From contig OY751493.1 in NCBI GenBank assembly GCA_963565915.1, positions 2,666,001 to 2,730,000 of the forward strand: a DNA stretch of 64,000 nt. Direction: 5' to 3'. This DNA is from Entoloma clypeatum. Taxonomy: Eukaryota; Basidiomycota; Agaricomycetes; Agaricales; Entolomataceae. Under the pieces are notes generated by a model that made no database searches, was not told the DNA's origin, and worked only from the letters and a program-made list of their open reading frames with translations. The translations under genes and the position numbers were made by a program. Of this stretch, positions 20,986 to 29,674 are shown piece by piece; within the stretch, counting starts at the first letter, position 1; every line of letters starts with the position of its first letter.

Positions 20986-21479
20986 AATAGGTGAATGCTC
21001 AATAAGGCAAGTACTGATGGCTTGCCTTCTAAAAAAGAAAGGAAGAGAAATGAGGCCGGAATAATGAGATAGTTGAGCAGAACAACGAGCACAAGGTAGC
21101 CGAGCAACAACCAACACGCGCGGCGGCTGTGTTGATGGTTGTGATTGATGGACGTGGGTGTGATTTTGATGGCTCCAACCAACCATGATCAACAATGACA
21201 AAGCATGGGGTTCTTGCCATTTGTGGCATCCAGACCATGGGCGGCGAGTGCGCGTCGAGAGAAGTGAGAGAGCGCGAGCATGAGAAAAATGAGAGAGACC
21301 AGAATGATGATTCCATACTACATACCACATCGTGGCTGACCATAGACCCAATATAACCAAAACCTGCTAAGAATGAAATCCCAAGAAACTATATATAACC
21401 CAGAGCTGGGGTGCCATCAAGAGGGGCGTGCTCGGACCGTGTGACAAGATCCGAGGTCAGCCAGAGTCGGTCCCCCACA
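20986..21479 (-). repeat. 3' LTR of Gypsy-E (outer boundary uncertain)
   Basis: In sense it starts TGTGGGGGACCGAC right after a purine tract (GGGAGGAGA, 21480-21488), about 50 nt after the pol stop. It contains a TATATATAG box (21390-21397). The stretch 21027-21211 recurs inverted at 19372-19998. The distal end is not marked by a second LTR in the window, so the left coordinate is an estimate. Confidence 0.6.
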
Positions 21480-21538
21480 TCTCCTCCCAACAGACAAATA
21501 TCGACCTTCCACGGTCGATCCTACCACTCCCTTGTCAT

Positions 21539-22628
21539 TTATTCCCTTACTCCTTCCAGATCCTCCTTGTCGACATATTCTGTGACCTGTACTTCCTTTC
21601 TCGACTGCGCGTGGTACGGAACAAGGTGGAAGGCGCTGAAGCTTCGTTTGTGGAGCGCGCCGTTGACATCCACGAGAGTGTACGATCTGCCTGTGTGTCG
21701 TTTGACGATGAGCATTGGTCCGAAATATCTTGGCCAGCATTTCCTATTTCTTCCTTTCTCAATCTTCTTATTCAATACGAGGACGAACGTGCCAGGTTTA
21801 AAATCGTAGTCGGCAATATTATGTTTGTTTTTCTTTTCGAAGTCTGCAATAGATTTGAATTGTGCAGTGATAACATGTGAACGGATTGTTTCGAGGTCGT
21901 CGTCGCGTTGTTGTAGCTGCGCAGCACGGTTGGCGAGGAGTTCAGATTTGGATAAGCGCCTGTCGAAGTCGGGAAATAAGAATGTTGCTTCTGTGATGTC
22001 GAAGGGGAGGAGAGGCTCGGTTCCGGTGACAGCTTCGTAAGGAGACATGCCGAGTTGTTGTCGTATGGTGATACGTTCGGCCCAGAAGACGGAGGGAAGA
22101 TGCTTATCCCATTCATGTAGATTACCATCGCAAATCTTCACAAGGGCATCACGTACGTGCCTGTGTGCATTTTCGACGATGCCGTTGGCTTGGGAATTGT
22201 AACCGCTGATTCAGATATGATGTATGTTGTATCACTTTGCAAGCCAGTCGATGGCTGCGATCCACGGTGTCCCATTGTCGGTGATGATCTCTGCGATTGG
22301 TCCCCATTGACACATGATATCCACCATTAGCCACCCAGAAATTGCCTTACCATTCTCCTTTTCCAGTGCGATGTACTCTGGCCAAGTTGTCAAGCTACAG
22401 CGACCTTGCGCAACGAATCGAAAGCCGTTTTTGGATTTGGGAAGTACCATGGTGTTGGCATATAATTTGCTGAAGAGGCCGCCTGGATAAGAAATGGTGG
22501 GCAGGATTATGGTATGTTGCACGGAGCGTGTTTGACATTGGTGACATGTCTTTAGATACCATTTAACGTCGTCGTTGAGAGCAGGCCACCAGAATCGTGT
22601 TGCGATGTTTTTGCATGTTGCGTATAGC
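21539..22628 (-). pseudogene. Gypsy-E integrase catalytic core and C-terminus
   Basis: In sense it begins at the Copia-2 insertion with LYATCKNIATRFWWPAL, then the zinc-finger cysteines CHQCQ, and the DDE core with EIITDNGTPW and SQANGIVENAHRHVRD. Two TGA codons interrupt the core between WLAK and ISGYNSQ (22232-22234 and about 22214-22216); both are explained by CGA-to-TGA. Downstream the frame is open to 21539 and ends with a GPMLIVKRHTGRSYTL segment and an acidic tail, without a chromodomain. The tail is followed by the polypurine tract and LTR, which confirms it is the 3' end. Confidence 0.82.
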
Positions 22629-22938
22629 TGTTGAAGTTCCACCTGGGCGCTAGCCACAGGTGTACTGAGCAACATAGCTACAGTGGAAGTACTCTATGAT
22701 ACCGCTATGGTCACTTACATGGTTTGGAGGGGGTAAGGCTAGTGAGAGCGGTTGAGGCTGGTGAGAGCGATGGAGCTGGTTAAGAGTCAAGAGACAACTT
22801 GTTGATATTGACAGTTTCCTGGTCTTATATACCGTACTACTGTTTGTACCAACCAAACAAGTATGTAATGAAGATATGTAAAGGTCACGTGATGTAATGT
22901 AATCTAATCTAATCTATGTGATGGGAAAAGTTTCAACA
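22629..22938 (-). repeat. 3' LTR of Copia-2 (310 bp)
   Basis: Very similar to the 3' LTR of Copia-1 and to 41605-41914. A seven-C run on the plus strand (polypurine tract in sense) adjoins it at 22939-22945. Confidence 0.95.
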
Positions 22939-23013
22939 CCCCCCCATATTTAGTACATACTTCTAAATACATCTTACTTTTTCCCACATATATATATAGG
23001 TACTCTGTTTTGC

Positions 23014-23991
23014 CTAGTTTTTTATCAATCCGAAGTACGGGATAAACTTGGAAAAGAGGATTTTTCCCAGATTCTTAGTTAAAAGGTCTGCAGGGTTGTT
23101 CACTCCTTCAATGAATTCGACCGTAATTATCCCTTCGGAGACTTTTTCTCTGACGAAGTGGAATCGCACGTCAATGTGCTTGGATCGCTTCTCAGTTACA
23201 GGGTTGGATGCGATAAAGATGGAGCTGTTGTTATCTCCGTAGATCGGTACTGATCCGATCTGCATTCCAAGTTCAGCAAGCATGCTTCTCAGCCATGTTG
23301 CTGCGCGACTGCAGTCTGATAACGCCATATACTCTGCTTCTGTGGAAGAGAGGGCGATGGTCTTTTGCGCCGATGATACCCATGTCACTGCTCCAGACGC
23401 CAGTGATATGAAGAAGCCAGTGGTAGACCTCCTCGTGTTTTCATCTGACGCCCAGTCGGAGTCTGTGTATGCATAGATTCCTTTCCCTGAGTCGCCATCA
23501 TACATGATTGCGTAATTTTTTGTCGCCTTCAGATACCTGCAAATATCCCTAGCCACTTCTAAATGGCGTTTGGTGGGATTTGCGGAAAACTGCGACATTT
23601 TAATCACAGCAAAACAGATGTCTGGTCTTGTTCCAATCATCAGATATAGAAGTGATCCGATGACGGATTGGTACTTTGATCGAAGTTCTGCATTGGGTTC
23701 ATCGTCGGACACCATGGGTTTGTAGCCCGTAGGAAGTGGGGTATGGGTGGTGTTAGATTCGCTCATCCCCATTCGTTCAAGTATTTTCTCAAGGTAAGGT
23801 ACTTGATCGATGAAGATATGTTTCCCGTGTTGCCTTATTTGAATAGAGAGAAATTCTTTCGGTTCCCCATCAGGCACAAGGTGCCCTAGGTCCCTACATT
23901 CCCATGTGGTCATGAAGGCCTTCTTTTTCTCTAGCGTGTATTCCTGGTTTGTGCCAAGAAAAGCAGAGTCATCAACATAGATGACGGCGAT
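23014..23991 (-). pseudogene. Copia-2 Pol, C-terminal RT and RNase H part
   Basis: Starts, in sense, right after the A2 insertion with the RT active site IYVDDSAFLGTN, continues through the thumb and connection (PYLEKILERMGMSE, TRPDICFAV) and RNase H (DSDWASDENTR, ALSSTEAEYMALSDCSR), and ends at 23014 with FIPYFGLIKN. It is about 90% identical to Copia-1 over this part. Residues that an open frame would add upstream (24108 to 23992) come from the A2 LTR and are not Copia. The rest of the gene lies at 31367-32254 and 38380-41241. Confidence 0.9.
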
Positions 23992-24275
23992 TGTTATATC
24001 CGTCTCCGAATCTCCGATCCACTCCGATCGTCCTCCGACTTTCCGGACTTTCCGGACATCCGTTACCTCCGCATCTCTGCACGTTGCCATCGTGCATTTC
24101 ATATTCATAACTCCATGCCTTTATGCATTTCATATTCATATTCCCGTTTACTTATGCATCGCCTTTTCCGCATGGTCCGTTGACCGACATCTCCGATGTT
24201 CGTTACAGTCGCTGGCAACTTACGCCACAACTCCGGACCTACTCCGACCATCTCCGTAAAGTAATCTCATTTAGA

Positions 24276-24318
24276 TATTTAAGCTTGTACCATACCTGTA
24301 GTTCCTCAGTTCGAATAT
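24276..24318 (+). promoter_or_regulatory. Gypsy-A2 core promoter and self-primer
   Basis: TATTTAAG (24276-24283) is followed 32 nt after its first base by AGTTCGAATAT (24308-24318), whose exact complement is the primer binding site at 24716-24726. The spacing suits a TATA-directed start at the A of the primer sequence. Confidence 0.7.
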
Positions 24319-24348
24319 CAACAAAGTTCACTCCTCTACTCCCCGTTC

Positions 24349-24549
24349 ATGCCAGAGATCCTCGCTGTGGTACAATACGCCGACGACATCCTCATCTACT
24401 GCTCTTCCTCCATCGTTACCCTTCGACAAGCTCAGTACTGTGTCCGAGTCACAACTCCGACGTCGTCCGACCATTTCCACGTCAACGTGTCTCTCACCGA
24501 GATCTTTCCGAGGACCTCCGCATCTCCGACCTCTCCTCCGACCTCCTGA
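24349..24549 (+). CDS. Short ORF in the Gypsy-A LTR with RT-like YADD motif (uORF or captured fragment)
   Basis: This 66-codon frame begins at the first ATG after the predicted transcript start. It encodes MPEILAVVQYADDILIYCSS, which resembles the catalytic YADD block of reverse transcriptases, and then a Ser/Thr/Pro-rich tail without further RT motifs. It is conserved in the other LTRs (17220-17420 in A1 and 30997-31197 in the A2 3' LTR). Because the LTR is transcribed from about 24308, this would act as an upstream ORF before gag. It may be a fossil of an RT gene captured in the LTR, or a chance resemblance. No enzyme activity is possible from such a fragment. Confidence 0.4.
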   Translation: MPEILAVVQYADDILIYCSSSIVTLRQAQYCVRVTTPTSSDHFHVNVSLTEIFPRTSASPTSPPTS

Positions 24550-24715
24550 AATTGGGACACCTTATCCAACAAACGGCGGCGCAACACATACGTTGAAGCC
24601 ACGTCCCTCCCCTTCGTCGTTCCTCCGCATTCCCGGAGTTCCGCTCCGGCCTCAGTCCTTCGTCCGACCTCCGACGGACTCCGACGAAGCTCCGACTTTT
24701 CACCTATTTAACAGT

Positions 24716-24726
24716 ATATTCGAACT
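24716..24726 (+). promoter_or_regulatory. Gypsy-A2 self-priming primer binding site
   Basis: ATATTCGAACT lies 2 nt after the 5' LTR and is perfectly complementary over 11 nt to the predicted mRNA 5' end (24308-24318). The same pairing is seen in A1 and at the start of A4 (63908-63918). Confidence 0.8.
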
Positions 24727-25002
24727 CAAACCGTTTTTGGATTCCTGCTAGTCATGGCACTCTGAAACACCAAGACAGCAAAAGCCGCAGAAGCTGGCAC
24801 TTCTAGGCAACAGGTTCTACAAAATGTTGAACAATGTTTAACAGAACTATCCCCCGTAACTCCCACTACTCCGACACCTCCGGGTTTTCAGCCCATCACA
24901 CCTCCGCATAATATTCCGATCCCCACTTCCCCCATAGAATCCGCACCCCCATCTCCTCAGAATATTTTCGGCCCACAAGCCCTTGCAGATGCTTTCCTCT
25001 TA

Positions 25003-25911
25003 ATGACCAATGAACTCAAACGCAGCAAAGGTCACAAGCATCACAAAAAGGCTAAGGATCCGGACACCTTCGACGGTTCCGATCCCCAGAAACTAAACCA
25101 GTTCATCCTCCAATGCACATTGTTCTTCTGCGACAACTCTGAGTATGACGATGACTCTGCCAAAATCACTCTCGCCATCTCCTTCCTCCGAGGCACGGCT
25201 CTCGATTATTTCGAGCATTTCATCATCGAACCGGACCTGGACAACCGCCTGGACTGGTACGAAGATTGGTCCGCATTCCTCCGCACACTCCGCACGGAAT
25301 TCGGGGTCATTGACCCCGTTGCGGATGCTGCCGACTCTCTGGACAATCTCAAAATGCGCGAAAATCAACATATTCTCAAGTATAATATCGAGTTCACACG
25401 CCTTGCTGCCAAAACGCACTGGGACAGCTCCGCCCTGCATCACCGGTACTACTCCGGGTTGGCGGAGCGGATTAAAGATGTCCTTGGGACTCAAGCAAAG
25501 CCAAGCACGTTACCAGCACTTAGGGAGCTAGCACAGACTATTGATGCTCGCCACTGGGAACGTCATTGCGAGAAGTCCCGCTCCGACAAGTCCGCATCCA
25601 AATCCGACAAATCCGAAGCTAAAACCCCCTCCGCAAACTCCGATAAAAACTCCAAAGCCAAACCACAGACACAGAACCAGGGCAAACAGTCGAAGCCTTC
25701 CTCCGCTCCCAAGTCCGACATCTCCGACAAACTCAGAAAAGACGGAAAGCTAACTCCGGAGGAACGCAAACGCCGTTTTGACAACAACCTCTGTATGTTT
25801 TGTGGCAAAGCTGGACACGTCGCGAAAGATTGCCTGAAGTCTTCGTCCTCCGCCTCTAAGGCTAAGGCGCGCGCTGCCCAAGCCAAGACCATGGACGAAA
25901 CAAAAAATTAG
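25003..25911 (+). CDS. Gypsy-A2 Gag (capsid and nucleocapsid)
   Basis: 302 residues from MTNELKRSKGHKHHKK. The capsid-like part covers residues 25-165 (FDGSDPQKLNQFILQCTLFF...YSGLAERIKDVLG), followed by a Lys/Ser-rich basic linker (KSRSDKSASKSDKS) and one CCHC knuckle, CMFCGKAGHVAKDC, near residue 265. It forms the particle and binds the RNA. The frame is open upstream to ATG 24754 (MAL) except for TGA at 24763-24765; A4 has CGA there. The upstream segment is Pro/Thr-rich and looks coding, so the full-length Gag may have been 83 residues longer. Gag ends at TAG directly after the slippery heptamer. Same length as the rejoined gag of A1. Confidence 0.93.
   Translation: MTNELKRSKGHKHHKKAKDPDTFDGSDPQKLNQFILQCTLFFCDNSEYDDDSAKITLAISFLRGTALDYFEHFIIEPDLDNRLDWYEDWSAFLRTLRTEFGVIDPVADAADSLDNLKMRENQHILKYNIEFTRLAAKTHWDSSALHHRYYSGLAERIKDVLGTQAKPSTLPALRELAQTIDARHWERHCEKSRSDKSASKSDKSEAKTPSANSDKNSKAKPQTQNQGKQSKPSSAPKSDISDKLRKDGKLTPEERKRRFDNNLCMFCGKAGHVAKDCLKSSSSASKAKARAAQAKTMDETKN
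25902..25908 (+). promoter_or_regulatory. -1 ribosomal frameshift heptamer A AAA AAT of Gypsy-A2
   Basis: Zero-frame codons read ACA AAA AAT TAG. Slipping back one base gives AAA AAA TTA GCG, which is the pol frame, open from here. Conserved in three copies. Confidence 0.75.
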
Positions 25912-28900
25912 CGGGCAGTCCACAGGACTCTGTACGGCCTGAGGACTGCGTTGAACCCATCCGTACTACTGCTCTACTCAACGCTTCCGCTCTTTCCGAT
26001 CCCAATTCCCTCCGTGTCCGACTTACATCTCCGCTTATCTCCGATTCTTCTCCGATAGCCGCCCTTGTGGACTCCGGCTCTACTCATTGTTTTATTGACT
26101 CCCGTTATGCTTCATCCTATAAACTCCCTTTCACCTCCATACCTCTGATCGAACTTAAATTATTTGATGGAACGTCCAACTCCGTCATTACTCAGGCGGT
26201 TGATCTCCCTGTATACTTTTCCTCCGGTGAATATATGGCCATTACAGCCTACGTGACTCTGCTCGATTCCTCCTGTTCTATGGTTCTTGGATACAACTGG
26301 CTCACCTGCTACAATCCTATGATTGACTGGGTATTGGGCAGTATTACTTTCCGTCCACAGCTCTTGAAGGAGTCTCCGACCTTGACGTCTTCTGCCAGGT
26401 CAGCTCCGCTACCTCCGCAGACCTCTCCCGATACTCCGACCTCCGACTCTGGCACACCCGCTGCTACTCCGGACGTTGTTCCGAATATTGCATTGATAAA
26501 TGCAGCCGCATTTGTGCGCGCCTGCAAACTTCCGGGTGCCCAATCCTTCCGAATTCACCTCTCCGACCACACGATCTCCGCCCAATCCGTTTCTATGTCC
26601 GAGGAACCTCCGGACCTCTCCCATATCCCAGAGGAATATCACGATTTTGCCGATGTTTTTAGCAAGACAAAAGCAGACACCCTCGCTCCGCATCGTCCGT
26701 ATGACCTCCACATCGAGTTAGAAGACGGATCGACTCCCCCTATTGGCCCTATGTACTCCATTTCACAATCCGAACTATCTGCCCTGCGAAACTTCATAGA
26801 CGAACATTTGGCCATTGGTTTTATTCGCCCCTCTTGCTCTCCGCACGGCGCTCCGGTCCTCTTTGTTCGAAAGAAGGACGGTTCCCTCCGCCTGTGCGTC
26901 GACTATCGGGGCCTGAACAAAGTTACCAAGAAGGATCGATACCCTCTTCCGCTCATCTCCGACCTCCTTTCCACTGCCGGAAAAGTGCGTGTTTATACCA
27001 CTCTCGATCTCCGGCATGCATATCATCTTGTCCGCATTGCCGACGGAGATGAATGGAAAACCGCTTTCCGCACTCGTTACGGATCGTTTGAATGGCTTGT
27101 TATGCCTTTTGGACTATCCAACGCCCCTGCCGCTTTTCAGCAATTTGTGAATGATATCTTCAGTGACCTCCTCGATGTTACAGTGGTGGTCTACCTCGAT
27201 GACATTCTCATTTACTCCGACGACCCAGCCAAGCACCCCGACAATGTCAAGGAAGTTCTCCGACGTCTCCGCAAGAACAGACTTTACGTCCGCTCCGACA
27301 AGTGCGAATTTTCTGTCGACACAGTCGAATATCTTGGTTTCATCCTTTCTCCCTCCGGTCTCCGCATGTCCGAAACCAAGGTGAAGACCATTCAAGAGTG
27401 GCCTGAACCTCGGAAAGTGAAGGACGTACAGTCTTTCCTAGGATTTGCAAATTTCTATCGACGTTTCATCCACGGTTATTCGGACATCGTTGTTCCGCTC
27501 ACCCGACTCACCTGGAAGGGTACTCCGTTCCATTTCTCCGACTCCGCACGGAGTGCGTTCAACGAGTTGAAGCTCGCGTTTACCAAAGCACCGGTCCTCA
27601 CTCATTGGATTCCTGGTCGACCTATTATCATCGAGACGGACGCCTCCGACTACGCACTTGGTGCTATTTTGTCCATCCGGACCTCCGACGAGGAGATACA
27701 CCCAGTAGCGTTCCACTCCCGCACCTTCACCGCCCCGGAACTCAACTCCGACACGCACGACAAGGAGTTACTTGCTATCCATGAAGCATTCAAGGTATGG
27801 CGACATTACCTTGAAGGCTCCGCTGCTCCGATCGACGTTGTCACGGACCACAAGAACCTGGAGTATTTCGCCACTACAAAGGTTCTCACCCGCCGACAGG
27901 CCCGGTGGTCCGAGTTCCTCTCTCAGTTCAATCTCTTGATTCGCTTCCGCCCCGGACGTCTCGGTACCAAGCCGGACTCTTTGACTAGACGATGGGACGT
28001 CTATCCCAAAGAGGGGAATAGCGACTATGCGTCGGTAAATCCAAGCAACTTCCGACCAGTCTTTTCCCAAGAACAGCTGTCCGCATCTCTCCGAGCTACG
28101 GAGTTGTTCACCCCTGTTCTCCGCGCCACAGTCATAATGCACATTGAACAGTTGCACTCCGACATCCTCCGTTCACTCCCATCCGACCCAATCTATGCCG
28201 ACCATCTCAAGGAGCCCAAACCACACTGGTCCGTAGACTCCGACGGTTTCCTCCGTCATAGTGGTCGCATTTATGTCCCCGACTCCGATAACCTCCGGCT
28301 CCGCACCCTCTGCAACAAGCACGACCATATTCTCTCCAGACACCCCGGACAGAACAAGACAGTTAGTCTCATTCAACGAGATTATACTTGGCCTGGTGTT
28401 CGAGACTTTGTCAAAAAGTACTGCAAATCCTGCACCACTTGCATGCGCTCTAAACCCCAACGCCACAAGCCCTATGGTATGCTGAAGCAACTCCCAGTTC
28501 CGAACCTTCCATGGAACTCCATATCCATGGACTTCATCGAGACACTTCCGACCTCCGGCGGTTTTGACGCAATCCTTGTTATTGTTGACCGAATGACAAA
28601 ACAAAGCATTTTTGTTCCGACTACGATCCACTGCACCTCCGAAGATCTAGCCACCTTGTTCATCCTGCATGTGTTCTCCAAGCACGGAGTACCGGAACAT
28701 GTCACCTCCGACCGAGGCCCGGAGTTCGTCTCCCGCTTTTTCCGCTCCCTCGGAAAAGCCCTCAACATGACTCTGCACTTCACCTCTGGCTACCATCCTG
28801 AAGGCGATGGTCAAACCGAACGTACCAACCAAACCTTGGAACAGTACCTCCGCATCTTCTGCAACTATCAGCAGGACAACTGGTCCGAGCTACTTCCGCT

Positions 28901-29606
28901 TGCGGAGTTCGCGTACAACAATGCTCCGAGTGCTACGACCGGGATCTCGCCCTTCTTCGCCAATAAAAGTTATCATCCGAACCTCTCCGTCCATCCGGAG
29001 CGCGACCTCGCATCTGCCCGTGCCCGACAATTCATTGTAGACCTGGACGAGCTTCACCAAGAACTCAAATCTACAATCCTAGAAGCCCAACGACGTTATC
29101 AAGGCCCCGCCGATCTCCGGCGTGCTCCGCCCCCTCCGCTCGAAGTAGGACAGCAAGCATTTGTGAAGGCCAAGTTTTTCCGCACTACACGACCCTCCAA
29201 AAAGCTGTCTGAAAAGTACCTTGGCCCCTTCGACATCCTTGCCAGGAATGGTACACACTCTTACACCCTCCGACTTCCGGACACCATACGTGGTGTTCAC
29301 CCCGTTTTCCACATCTCCATGCTGGAGCCATCTGTTCCGAACGACATTCCGAACCGGACAGTAACTCCGCCTCCTCCGATCGACGTTGAAGGAGAAGTGG
29401 AATACGAAATCGCCGAAATCCTTGACACCAAACTGGATCGTCGGCGTTCTTGCAAACTGCTCTACCTAGTCCGTTGGCTAGGCTATGAAGGAACCGATGA
29501 GGAACAGTCCTGGCTACCCGCCACGGAACTCGAACACGCAATGGACTTAGTCGCGGACTTCCACTCCGCGTATCCAGAGAAACCGGGCCCCTTATCACGC
29601 CTATAG
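25908..29606 (+). CDS. Gypsy-A2 Pol polyprotein with chromodomain
   Basis: 1232 residues in the -1 frame. Aspartic protease VDSGSTHCFIDS at about residue 54; RT with LRLCVDYRGLNKVT, VMPFGLSNAPAAFQ and YLDDILIYS (about 428); RNase H with ETDASDYALGAILS and HDKELLAIHEAFKVWRHYL; integrase with the HHCC finger (HPGQNKTVS...CTTCMRSK, about 810), DDE residues in MDFIETLP (873), SDRGPEF (933) and QTERTNQ (968); and a C-terminal chromodomain EYEIAEILDTK...YLVRWLGYEG (1164-1221). All catalytic residues are present, so this Pol may be functional. It is read with Gag by frameshifting; cleavage by its own protease is expected from the family. No stop or frameshift is seen. Confidence 0.95.
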   Translation, partial: LAGSPQDSVRPEDCVEPIRTTALLNASALSDPNSLRVRLTSPLISDSSPIAALVDSGSTHCFIDSRYASSYKLPFTSIPLIELKLFDGTSNSVITQAVDLPVYFSSGEYMAITAYVTLLDSSCSMVLGYNWLTCYNPMIDWVLGSITFRPQLLKESPTLTSSARSAPLPPQTSPDTPTSDSGTPAATPDVVPNIALINAAAFVRACKLPGAQSFRIHLSDHTISAQSVSMSEEPPDLSHIPEEYHDFADVFSKTKADTLAPHRPYDLHIELEDGSTPPIGPMYSISQSELSALRNFIDEHLAIGFIRPSCSPHGAPVLFVRKKDGSLRLCVDYRGLNKVTKKDRYPLPLISDLLSTAGKVRVYTTLDLRHAYHLVRIADGDEWKTAFRTRYGSFEWLVMPFGLSNAPAAFQQFVNDIFSDLLDVTVVVYLDDILIYSDDPAKHPDNVKEVLRRLRKNRLYVRSDKCEFSVDTVEYLGFILSPSGLRMSETKVKTIQEWPEPRKVKDVQSFLGFANFYRRFIHGYSDIVVPLTRLTWKGTPFHFSDSARSAFNELKLAFTKAPVLTHWIPGRPIIIETDASDYALGAILSIRTSDEEIHPVAFHSRTFTAPELNSDTHDKELLAIHEAFKVWRHYLEGSAAPIDVVTDHKNLEYFATTKVLTRRQARWSEFLSQFNLLIRFRPGRLGTKPDSLTRRWDVYPKEGNSDYASVNPSNFRPVFSQEQLSASLRATELFTPVLRATVIMHIEQLHSDILRSLPSDPIYADHLKEPKPHWSVDSDGFLRHSGRIYVPDSDNLRLRTLCNKHDHILSRHPGQNKTVSLIQRDYTWPGVRDFVKKYCKSCTTCMRSKPQRHKPYGMLKQLPVPNLPWNSISMDFIETLPTSGGFDAILVIVDRMTKQSIFVPTTIHCTSEDLATLFILHVFSKHGVPEHVTSDRGPEFVSRFFRSLGKALNMTLHFTSGYHPEGDGQTERTNQTLEQYLRIFCNYQQDNWSELLPLAEFAYNNAPSATTGISPFFANKSYHPNLSVHPERDLASARARQFIVDLDELHQELKSTILEAQRRYQGPADLRRAPPPPLEVGQQAFVKAKFFRTTRPSKKLSEKYLGPFDILARNGTHSYTLRLPDTIRGVHPVFHISMLEPSVPNDIPNRTVTPPPPIDVEGEVEYEIAEILDTKLDRRRSCKLLYLVRWLGYEGTDEEQSWLPATELEHAMDLVADFHSAYPEKPGPLSRL

Positions 29607-29674
29607 AACCGCGCAAGACATTGATATTGCAAAATAAAAAAAAATAATAACAAAAAAATTAGAGGGGGGAGGGG

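Larger units (their letters stand above)
23992..24713 (+). repeat. 5' LTR of Gypsy-A2 (722 bp)
   Basis: Ends TGTTATATCC and CTATTTAACA. Rich in CTCCGA-type motifs. It contains a TATA-like TATTTAAG at 24276-24283 and the predicted transcript start AGTTCGAATAT at 24308-24318. The direct copy is at 30640-31361. Confidence 0.96.

Noticed and set aside
28173..28631. Long antisense open frames over Gypsy-A pol (also 26775-27026, 27768-28157 and their counterparts in A1 at 426-884 and 885-1289)
   Set aside because: They mirror the codon pattern of pol on the other strand, show no domain, and recur only because A1 and A2 are near-identical.
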